NCBI GenBank assembly: GCA_016870275.1
Contig: VGBZ01000011.1
Location: forward strand, 1-64,000
Source of the DNA: Actinomycetota bacterium
Lineage (GTDB): Bacteria; Actinomycetota; Acidimicrobiia; Acidimicrobiales; Microtrichaceae
Length of the DNA stretch: 64,000 nt
Direction of reading: 5' to 3'
Shown here: positions 41,706-48,329 of the stretch, in pieces
How positions within the stretch are numbered: the stretch's first letter is position 1
Layout: the number at the start of each line of letters is the position of its first letter
Made by a program: the position numbers and the translations under genes
The notes under the pieces: generated by a model
The model's database searches: none
Seen by the model: the letters and a program-made list of their open reading frames with translations, nothing else
Told to the model about the DNA's origin: nothing

Positions 41706-42852
41706 CCGCCGGACTTCTCCGATCGGCGATCCGGCCCCTGAGTCGCTCAACGACTGGCGCGACGCTCCGCCACACGGCGGCCGACGTTGCCGCCAGCCGG
41801 CCGACTGGTCCACTGCCGAACCGCACCCGGAGCAGCCACCGGCGGTCCGTCGCCCAGTCGTCCTTGTAGCGCTCGTCGCCTCGGAGCAGATCGTACTGGT
41901 CCCGCCCTGATTCGGCTGCAGCGTGGATGAGGTTCGCCCGCAGCACCGATCCCGCTCCGCGCCACTCCCGTTCCGGCGACCGCCCCGACTGGTAGAAGGC
42001 GAAGCTCGACGGGGTGAGCACATCCCACTCCGTGGCCACCACCTCCCCGTCGGCGGTGCGGACCTCGCCGATCCAGAGGTCGGCGTCGGTGGCGGCCCGG
42101 GCGGCGGCGGCGAAGCGGTCCCAGGCGTCGAGGAAGTTGGAGTCCTCACCCCATCGGCGATCGTGGAGACGCTCGAGTGACTCGAGTGCGGCGTCCACGT
42201 GACTGAGGGGTACTCGTTCGATGCTGCACCCGTCGCGTTCGAGTCGCTTGCGCGATCGTTCGACGGTGCTGCGAAGCTGCCCTGGCCGACCAGCGAGGTA
42301 GGCCGAAGCATCGACGTTCGCCGGGGCGTCCGGATCCGCATCGACCGGATGGAGGTCGGCGTATGGGGCGACCGTCCGGTCAATCCAATACGCTGCCAAC
42401 GCCCGGCCGAGGCGGCCGTCGGCTGCGAGTCCATCGAGGTCCACGATCCGGTTGCCCGGTCGCCGGAGCCAGCCGAGGACGGCGTCGAGGACGACGTCGG
42501 CGTCCTCGACGGCGGCGACGATGTCGATGTGATCGGGTGCCAGCACCCCTTGGCCGAGCGCACGAATCCGTTCGAGACGGACCGGACCTCGGGCCACGGT
42601 CTCCACCTCGAACGCAGCGCCACCGATGAGTCGGTCGCCGCGGAGACAACACACGATCGACGGAGTCGACCCGGCGGCGTGGTCGATCCACCAGGAGCGG
42701 CAGAAGGCACTCGGCAGTGGGGTCGCCCCGGCGATCTGGTCCCACTCGGGGGCGAGGTTGGCGAGCGACGACCTGACCTCGACACAGAGATCGGCCGCAG
42801 GCGTGGAGGTCACGGAGGGAGTCTGACCCACCTCACCGGCCTCCGCTGTCAC
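41674..42852 (-). CDS. GNAT/FemAB-like acyltransferase (BioF2/CelD type)
   Basis: The 392-residue cytoplasmic protein has the double-GNAT arrangement of CelD/BcsL-BioF2 proteins: an N-terminal EWDQIAGATPLPSAFCRSWW block near residue 36 and a C-terminal FYQSGRSPEREWRGAGSVLRANLIHAAAESGRDQYDLLRGDERYKDDWA segment (near 285-335). Members in polysaccharide clusters probably acylate the sugar repeat unit. GTG 42852 is the first good start; an internal start near residue 15 would also fit. It is divergent from the sugar transferase gene and shares its upstream region. Confidence 0.78.
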   Translation of the reverse strand: MTAEAGEVGQTPSVTSTPAADLCVEVRSSLANLAPEWDQIAGATPLPSAFCRSWWIDHAAGSTPSIVCCLRGDRLIGGAAFEVETVARGPVRLERIRALGQGVLAPDHIDIVAAVEDADVVLDAVLGWLRRPGNRIVDLDGLAADGRLGRALAAYWIDRTVAPYADLHPVDADPDAPANVDASAYLAGRPGQLRSTVERSRKRLERDGCSIERVPLSHVDAALESLERLHDRRWGEDSNFLDAWDRFAAAARAATDADLWIGEVRTADGEVVATEWDVLTPSSFAFYQSGRSPEREWRGAGSVLRANLIHAAAESGRDQYDLLRGDERYKDDWATDRRWLLRVRFGSGPVGRLAATSAAVWRSVAPVVERLRGRIADRRSPAVSREPAPRPR

Positions 42853-42946
42853 CCTTCGGCGCCACGCTCCGTCGTAATGAGCACGGCTCAGCTGGTCAGA
42901 GGGTGACCACCCTGTGACCGGTGGGGGAACTTCCCGGTCGCGCCCC

Positions 42947-42976
42947 TTGTGGGACGTGCCATCGGGTGCCTACCCT
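42947..42976 (+). promoter_or_regulatory. Probable promoter of the sugar-phosphate transferase gene
   Basis: TTGTGG (42947-42952) and TACCCT (42971-42976) lie 18 bases apart. Transcription would begin near 42983, immediately before a strong hairpin, leaving a leader of about 240 bases. Confidence 0.5.
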
Positions 42977-42982
42977 GAGATC

Positions 42983-43225
42983 GAGGCGAGAAACGAGGCG
43001 GGTCTCGTATCTCGAGCTAGGGGGCCGAGGCGTGGGGGCAACGAAGATGGGGACCAGCAGGATCATGACGGAGACCGGGGCGTGCTGAGTTACGGCGGCA
43101 CTCAGCGACCGAATCGCTTGGCATCGGTCGACAGCCCTCCGAAGAATCCGACCGCTGGCACCGAGCGTTCCGACGCCATTCGCCGGCGCCGTTCACGGCT
43201 CGTCGAATCGATTCGCGAGGAACCA
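42983..43225 (+). promoter_or_regulatory. Structured 5' leader with three inverted repeats, candidate cis-regulatory RNA
   Basis: The 373 bases between the acyltransferase and sugar transferase genes hold no gene I accept. The presumed transcript leader has three inverted repeats. First, CGAGA-A-ACGAG / CTCGT-A-TCTCG (42987-43014, loop GCGGGT). Second, GCTGAGT / ACTCAGC (43084-43090 and 43100-43106, nine-base loop). Third, CGGTCG / CGACCG (43125-43130 and 43149-43154). A GCGAGG ribosome site then precedes ATG 43226. An attenuator or ligand-sensing element is inferred; I do not recognise a known riboswitch class. Confidence 0.5.
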
Positions 43226-44716
43226 ATGACGATCGACCTCCGGGAAGGAGATCGATCCACCGCCGACGAAGGCGTTGCGAGTCGTCGCGCCAGCGGGCCG
43301 GACGGGCCGGAGCCAGTGATCCTGCAGGCGCCTCTGCGGACCATTCCCCAACAGGAGCGACGCGCTGTCGGCCTCAACCTCCGGATCCTCGGTCACATCC
43401 TCGATGCTGTTGCGCTCGCCGTCCCCTTCCTCGTCGTCGAGGTGCTGCGGCCCGGACTCGTGTCGAGTCGGGTCGTCGCCCTCTTCGTGGTCGTCGGAAC
43501 GGTGTTGCTCTGGCCGACACACCGCCGGCGGCGTCAGCTCATCAGTCCCAGCGAAGGCCTCGTCTCGACCGTCACGCGCATCTCGCTCGCTCCGATCGTC
43601 ACGATGCTGTTGTTCACCGTCATTCGCTACAGCGACCTGTCCAACTCGCAGCGGTTCATCGACCTGGTGGCGATCGTGCAGGTCGTGGCGTTGACGTTCC
43701 CAGCCGTGATGCTCGGGCGTCTCATCAGCTACCGCCTCTCGGTCGTGGCTCGTCGCCGCGGTTACGACCTCGAGGACACGCTTATCGTCGGATCCGGCGT
43801 GGTGGGACTCGAGGTTGCCGATGTCCTCACGGAGAACCCGCAGGCCGGACTGGTGCCGTGCGGCTTCGTCGACGGTTTCGATGACGATCTGCATGCCCTG
43901 CCGCTCGTCGGTCGGCCGAGGAACCTGCCTGAGGTCCTGCGGCGGACCGGCGTCCGCCACGTGGTACTGGCCTTCGGTTCGGCCGAGGACCCCGAGCTCG
44001 TGACCGTCATCCGTCGCTGTGACGATCCCGATATCCAGTTCTTCGTCGTGCCCCGGATGTTCGAGCTCGGCATCAGCCAGACCGAAGTGGGTCACGAGAT
44101 CGATGGACTTCCGCTGATCCCGCTGCGGCAGGCCGGCTCGACCGCTCGCACATGGCCGGCAAAGCGGGCGTTCGATCTGATCGTGGCCAGCATCCTCGTC
44201 GTGGTCACCTTCCCGATCATGCTGGCGTGTGCCATCGCAGTGAAGCTGTCGAGTCGGGGACCGGTGTTCTTCGCACAGGACCGCATCGGAATCGGAGGGG
44301 GGACGTTCCAGATCCTCAAGTTCCGGACCATGCGGGTCAACTCCGACTCCAACACCACGTGGTCGGTCGATGACGACGAGCGGGTCACGTGGGCGGGGCG
44401 GTTCCTGCGGCCGTCCCACCTCGATGAGCTCCCGCAGTTGTTCAACGTGCTCCGAGGAGAGATGTCGCTGGTCGGACCCCGTCCCGAACGGCCTCACTTC
44501 GTCGAACAGTTCTCCGACGAGTTCGACGACTACCACTACAGGCACCGGGTTCCCGTCGGTATCACCGGATGGGCCCAGATCAACGGCTACTGGGGTGACA
44601 CCAGCATCGAGCGGCGGGTTCGGCTCGACAACCGCTACATCGAGAACTGGTCGTTCTGGAGGGATCTGGTGATCGGTCTCCGGACCATCCCCACCCTCTT
44701 CGGTCGCCGTCGCTGA
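43226..44716 (+). CDS. Undecaprenyl-phosphate sugar phosphotransferase (WbaP/CpsE family)
   Basis: The 496-residue protein has four N-terminal membrane spans (about residues 55-170), a CoA-binding-like Rossmann segment (DTLIVGSGVVGLEVADVL) and the C-terminal bacterial sugar transferase domain. That domain begins at KRAFDLIVASILVVVTFPIM near 315, then KFRTMRVNSD, FLRPSHLDELPQLFNVLRGEMSLVGPRPERP and an end at FGRRR. It starts repeat-unit assembly by placing a sugar phosphate on undecaprenyl phosphate. ATG 43226 follows GCGAGG; the frame is open back to 42914, but that part looks like leader. It is the initiating enzyme of the polysaccharide genes. Confidence 0.92.
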   Translation: MTIDLREGDRSTADEGVASRRASGPDGPEPVILQAPLRTIPQQERRAVGLNLRILGHILDAVALAVPFLVVEVLRPGLVSSRVVALFVVVGTVLLWPTHRRRRQLISPSEGLVSTVTRISLAPIVTMLLFTVIRYSDLSNSQRFIDLVAIVQVVALTFPAVMLGRLISYRLSVVARRRGYDLEDTLIVGSGVVGLEVADVLTENPQAGLVPCGFVDGFDDDLHALPLVGRPRNLPEVLRRTGVRHVVLAFGSAEDPELVTVIRRCDDPDIQFFVVPRMFELGISQTEVGHEIDGLPLIPLRQAGSTARTWPAKRAFDLIVASILVVVTFPIMLACAIAVKLSSRGPVFFAQDRIGIGGGTFQILKFRTMRVNSDSNTTWSVDDDERVTWAGRFLRPSHLDELPQLFNVLRGEMSLVGPRPERPHFVEQFSDEFDDYHYRHRVPVGITGWAQINGYWGDTSIERRVRLDNRYIENWSFWRDLVIGLRTIPTLFGRRR

Positions 44717-44729
44717 GTCGACGGTACTG

Positions 44730-44744
44730 CACCTCCGTGAGGTG
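44730..44744. terminator. Hairpin between sugar transferase and tRNA genes
   Basis: CACCTC-CGT-GAGGTG is a perfect 6-base-pair stem with a three-base loop, 14 bases after the sugar transferase stop. No U-tract follows, so intrinsic termination is uncertain. A TACCGT -10 (44759-44764) for the tRNA lies just downstream. Confidence 0.4.
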
Positions 44745-44778
44745 AGGACCGGAGGAACTACCGTGTGGACTGCCGCAG

Positions 44779-44850
44779 TGGCGGGTAGTTCAACGGCAGA
44801 ACGCCTGACTTTGGATCAGGAGAATGCAGGTTCGAATCCTGCCCCGCCAG
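44779..44850 (+). tRNA. tRNA-Gln (anticodon UUG)
   Basis: The 72-base cloverleaf has acceptor TGGCGGG/CCCGCCA, D-arm GTAGTTCAACGGCAGAAC, anticodon stem CCTGA/TCAGG with loop CTTTGGA (anticodon TTG) and T-arm GCAGG-TTCGAAT-CCTGC. Discriminator base is G; CCA is not encoded. A TACCGT -10 lies 14 bases upstream. The first codon of glmU begins one base after the tRNA end. Confidence 0.95.
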
Positions 44851-44851
44851 C

Positions 44852-45961
44852 ATGAACGACCATCTCAGTCCGCTCTCTGCAGTCGTCCTCGCCGCCGGTG
44901 AGGGCAGCCGCATGCGATCGGAGCGTCCCAAGCCGCTTCACCGGCTCTGCGGCCGCCCGATGCTCACCTACGTGCTCGATGCTCTCGGCACCTCGGGCGT
45001 CGGCTGCGTCGCCGTCGTGGTCGGCCACAAGGGCGACTGGGTCACGAAGAAGATCCAGGAGCAACCCCACGACCTGCGCCTCGAGTTCGTCGAGCAGCGT
45101 GTTCAACGGGGAACCGCCGATGCGGCGCTCGTCGGACTGATCGGCTTGCCCGATGAGCTGGCCGACCATTCCGACGACGCCGACGTCCTGGTCCTCCCGG
45201 GCGACACGCCGTTGCTCCGGACGACGACGATCGAGGCTCTCGTCGACCAGCACCGGCGCAGCGGTGCTGCGGCCACGGTGTTGACCGCACGGGTGAACGA
45301 TCCGAGTGGCTACGGCCGCGTCGTCCGTGACAGCGCCGGACGGGTGGCCCGCATCGTCGAGCATCGCGATGCCGACGATACCGAACTCGCCATCGACGAG
45401 ATCAACACGTCCATCTACTGCTTCCGCCAGAGCCTGCTGGCCCCGGCGCTCCGGCGGATTCAACCGGACAACTCCCAGGGCGAGTACTACCTGACCGACG
45501 TGGTCGGCGTCCTCGTGGCCGCCGGCCACCCGGTGGAGGCGACGGTGGCCGATGATCCCGGGGAGATCCGGGGAGTCAACGATCGGAGCCAGCTGTCTGC
45601 GGCCGAGGCGGAGCTGCGTCGACGAACCAACGCCGAACTCCTCTCACAGGGCGTGACGATCGTGGACCCCGCCTCGGTCTACGTCGATACGACAGTTCGG
45701 GTGGGCCGGGACGTGACGCTCTTTCCGGGCGTGATCCTGCAGGGTGGCAGCGTTGTGGGAGACGGCTGTGAGATCGGGCCCTGGACTCGTCTGGTCGACA
45801 CGGTGGTCGGTCGGGACAGCGTCGTCGGACAGACCACGGCCCGATCCGCTCGCATCGGGGATCGGGCATCGGTCGGTCCGTTCGCCTCGCTCGAACCCGG
45901 CGATGAAATCGGTGACGACGCGACCACCGGCGCCTTCTACACTTCAGAGACCGACGGCTGA
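44852..45961 (+). CDS. glmU: GlmU-type UDP-GlcNAc pyrophosphorylase, truncated before the acetyltransferase active site
   Basis: The 369-residue protein has the complete uridyltransferase domain: VVLAAGEGSRMRSERPKPLH at residues 11-30, QRGTADAA near 86, LPGDTPLL and EYYLTDVV near 210. A short left-handed beta-helix (residues 250-360) follows and stops at VGPFASLEPGDEIGDDATTGAFY. Normal GlmU has about 90-120 more residues carrying the acetyltransferase His, Tyr and Lys. No continuation exists in any frame before prs. Uridylylation is kept; acetylation must be done by another protein. The ATG starts one base after the tRNA, so processing by RNase Z would leave an almost leaderless mRNA. Confidence 0.88.
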   Translation: MNDHLSPLSAVVLAAGEGSRMRSERPKPLHRLCGRPMLTYVLDALGTSGVGCVAVVVGHKGDWVTKKIQEQPHDLRLEFVEQRVQRGTADAALVGLIGLPDELADHSDDADVLVLPGDTPLLRTTTIEALVDQHRRSGAAATVLTARVNDPSGYGRVVRDSAGRVARIVEHRDADDTELAIDEINTSIYCFRQSLLAPALRRIQPDNSQGEYYLTDVVGVLVAAGHPVEATVADDPGEIRGVNDRSQLSAAEAELRRRTNAELLSQGVTIVDPASVYVDTTVRVGRDVTLFPGVILQGGSVVGDGCEIGPWTRLVDTVVGRDSVVGQTTARSARIGDRASVGPFASLEPGDEIGDDATTGAFYTSETDG

Positions 45962-45986
45962 GAACCTGACAGGGAGGCCCACGCCC

Positions 45987-46970
45987 GTGGAACTGGTCAC
46001 CAAGAAGCGACTCACGATCGTCACGGGCCGGGCCAATGCTCCGCTCGCAGAGGAGGTCGCTGACCACCTCGGAGTGCCGCTCAGTGAAGTGCAGATCGCT
46101 GAGTTCGCCAACGGGGAGCTCCACTGCCGATTCGGTGAGTCGATTCGCGGCGCGGACCTGTTCATCTTCCAGAGCCACGCCTCGACCGATTCGATGTCGG
46201 TCAACGACGCCATCATGGAGCAGCTGATCATGGTGGATGCAGCGAAGCGGGCGTCCGCCAAGCGCATCACCGTCGTGGCCCCCTTCTACGGCTACGGCCG
46301 ACAGGACCGGAAGTCCGAGGGTCGGGAGCCGATCACCGCCAAGCTGCTCGCCAACATGTTCGAGGTGGCGGGAGCCAAGCGGATCGTGTCGGTCGATCTC
46401 CACAGCGGGCAGATCCAGGGTTTCTTCGACGGTCCCGTCGACCACCTGACCGCCATGCCGGTGCTCGTCGACTGGATGGCCTCGAACCTGGGCTCCGACC
46501 TCGTCGTCGTCTCGCCCGATGCCGGCCGGGTGAAGGTGGCGGAACGCTATGCGAACGCCCTCCACGCCGATCTGGCAATCGTGCACAAGCGTCGGGTGAA
46601 GGGTCAGAAGAACCAGGTTGAGGCCAAGGACGTCGTCGGTGACGTCGAGAACCGCACGTGCGTGCTGATCGACGACATGATCGACACGGCCGGCACGATC
46701 TGTGCTGCTGCGGATCAGCTCGCCGAACACGGAGCGGCTTCGGTGTACTGCGCCGCCACCCACGGCGTGTTCTCCGGCCCGGCGATCGACCGGTTGAAGA
46801 ACTCCGCGCTCGAGAAGGTGGTGATCACCAACACGCTCCCGTTGCCGGAGGACAAGCGGATCGACAAGATCGAGGTGCTCTCTGCGGCGCGCATCATCGC
46901 CGATGCGATCGACGCCGTGTTCGAGGACACGTCGGTCTCGGAGATCTTCGACGGGCAGAACCAGCACTGA
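45987..46970 (+). CDS. prs: Ribose-phosphate pyrophosphokinase (PRPP synthetase)
   Basis: The 327-residue enzyme has FANGELHCRFGESIRG near residue 35, APFYGYGRQDRKSEGREPITAKL near 93 (ATP binding), VSVDLHSGQIQGFF near 130 and the PRPP loop VLIDDMIDTAGTI near 228. It makes PRPP for nucleotide and amino acid synthesis. AGGGAGG lies 10 bases before GTG 45987, and glmU ends 26 bases upstream. The glmU-prs-rplY-pth-mfd order is as in Mycobacterium. Confidence 0.96.
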   Translation: MELVTKKRLTIVTGRANAPLAEEVADHLGVPLSEVQIAEFANGELHCRFGESIRGADLFIFQSHASTDSMSVNDAIMEQLIMVDAAKRASAKRITVVAPFYGYGRQDRKSEGREPITAKLLANMFEVAGAKRIVSVDLHSGQIQGFFDGPVDHLTAMPVLVDWMASNLGSDLVVVSPDAGRVKVAERYANALHADLAIVHKRRVKGQKNQVEAKDVVGDVENRTCVLIDDMIDTAGTICAAADQLAEHGAASVYCAATHGVFSGPAIDRLKNSALEKVVITNTLPLPEDKRIDKIEVLSAARIIADAIDAVFEDTSVSEIFDGQNQH

Positions 46971-47008
46971 TCGGCCGACTCGGCGGTGACGGGCCGGCAA
47001 CGGTGGCG

Positions 47009-47039
47009 TTGGCGCCCCGTGCGGACCGCCCGGTACAGT
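47009..47039 (+). promoter_or_regulatory. Possible promoter of rplY
   Basis: TTGGCG (47009-47014) and TACAGT (47034-47039) are 19 bases apart; the -10 is good, the spacing long. The transcript would start about 40 bases before the ATG. Confidence 0.4.
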
Positions 47040-47085
47040 TCGAGGCCGTCCGTGCTGACGATCCCGTCGATTCAGGAGTCCATCA

Positions 47086-47739
47086 ATGTCCGAGGTCACC
47101 CTCACCGCCTCCACCGGGCGTCAACTCGGGACCGGCCCGTCGCGCCGTGTTCGTTCCGAGGGCCGGATCCCCGGAGTCGTCTACGGCTCGGGTGAGTCGG
47201 CCACGTCGCTGAGCGTCGATCGGGCCGAACTCCGCCGGGCGCTCACCACCGAAGCCGGTCTCAACGCCCTGATCACCCTCGAGGTCGACGGCGAGTCGTT
47301 CATCACCGTCGTCCGGGAACTCCAGCGTCACCCGGTCCGTCGCGAGGTGCTCCACGTCGACTTCCTGAAGGTCGATCCGTTCGCCCCGATCGAGGTCGAG
47401 GTGCCCATCCGACTGGTGGGCGAGGCCAAGCAGGTGACCACCAACGGCGGCATGACCGAGCAGCGCATCACGGTGCTCAAGGTGTTCGTGCGGCCCGACT
47501 CGATCCCGGACGCCATCGACTGCGACATCTCCGCCATGACGCTCGAGGACTCGTCGATCCTGGTCGCCGACCTCGTCCTCCCCCAGGGCGTCGAGAGTCG
47601 CAGCCCCGCCCAGCAGGCAGTCGTCACCGCCGAACTGACCCGCGCCGCTGTGACCTCCCGGGGCGAGGGCGCAGAGGATGCCGCTGACGCCGAGGCCGCC
47701 GAGACGGCAGCCGACGGCGACACCACCTCGGACGACTGA
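47086..47739 (+). CDS. rplY: Ribosomal protein bL25 with CTC/TL5-type C-terminal domain
   Basis: The 217-residue protein has the bL25 5S-rRNA-binding domain (residues 1-90: GPSRRVRSEGRIPGVVYG) followed by the longer beta domain of CTC/TL5 forms (VEVPIRLVGEAKQV, DSIPDAIDCDIS) and an acidic alanine-rich tail (EGAEDAADAEAAETAADGD). It binds 5S rRNA in the 50S subunit; in Bacillus this form is a general stress protein. CAGGAG precedes ATG 47086. pth follows two bases after the stop. Confidence 0.95.
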   Translation: MSEVTLTASTGRQLGTGPSRRVRSEGRIPGVVYGSGESATSLSVDRAELRRALTTEAGLNALITLEVDGESFITVVRELQRHPVRREVLHVDFLKVDPFAPIEVEVPIRLVGEAKQVTTNGGMTEQRITVLKVFVRPDSIPDAIDCDISAMTLEDSSILVADLVLPQGVESRSPAQQAVVTAELTRAAVTSRGEGAEDAADAEAAETAADGDTTSDD

Positions 47740-47741
47740 CG

Positions 47742-48329
47742 TTGGCAGGCTCGTCCTGCGACCTGCTCGTCGTCGGACTGGGCAACCCGGGTGCGGAGTA
47801 TGCCGGGACCCGACACAACGTCGGTGCCGCCGTTGTGGAGTTGCTCGCCGATCGCCACGGTGAGCGGCTTCGTGCGGACCGCTTGGTCTCTGCTGGGACC
47901 GCACGGCTCCGACTCGGGGGCCACAGCGTCGTGCTCGCCGTGCCGACGACGTGGATGAACGATTCCGGGCGGGCCGTGGCGGCACTGGTTCGACGACACG
48001 ATGTCGAACCGGGCGAGGTGCTCGTGATCCACGACGAACTCGACCTCGAACCGGGCCGGATCAAGCTCAAGGTCGGTGGCGGTCACGCCGGACACAACGG
48101 ACTCCGGTCCATCCACTCGCACATCACCTCGCCGGACTACCTCCGTGTGCGCATCGGGATCGGCAAGCCACCCGGAGGCCCACAGCGTGGTGCGGACTGG
48201 GTCCTCGCCAGGGTGGGTGCCACCCAACGGCGAGTGCTCGACGACGCCGTCGCCCGCGCGGCCGACGCCGTGGAGATGGTGGCCTCCGACGGGATCGAGG
48301 CGGCCATGCAACGGTTCCATGGTGAGTGA
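47742..48329 (+). CDS. pth: Peptidyl-tRNA hydrolase
   Basis: The 195-residue enzyme has VVGLGNPGAEYAGTRHNVG near residue 10 with the catalytic histidine, TTWMNDSG near 69, IHDELDLEPG near 92 (catalytic aspartate) and GGGHAGHNGLRSI near 112. It frees tRNA from peptidyl-tRNA dropped by ribosomes. TTG 47742 is the start, two bases after the bL25 stop; the gene overlaps mfd by 11 bases. Length is standard. Confidence 0.95.
   Translation: MAGSSCDLLVVGLGNPGAEYAGTRHNVGAAVVELLADRHGERLRADRLVSAGTARLRLGGHSVVLAVPTTWMNDSGRAVAALVRRHDVEPGEVLVIHDELDLEPGRIKLKVGGGHAGHNGLRSIHSHITSPDYLRVRIGIGKPPGGPQRGADWVLARVGATQRRVLDDAVARAADAVEMVASDGIEAAMQRFHGE

Noticed and set aside
42914-43225. N-terminal extension of the sugar transferase
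   Set aside because: The extension has charged, low-complexity sequence, carries three inverted repeats, and a GAGG site precedes ATG 43226, which gives the normal family length. Not fully excluded.
42983-43225. Known cyclic di-GMP (GEMM) or cyclic di-AMP riboswitch
   Set aside because: The conserved GGGCAAA and GGACGCAAAGCC elements of GEMM and the conserved blocks of the cyclic di-AMP class are not present as far as I can see by eye.
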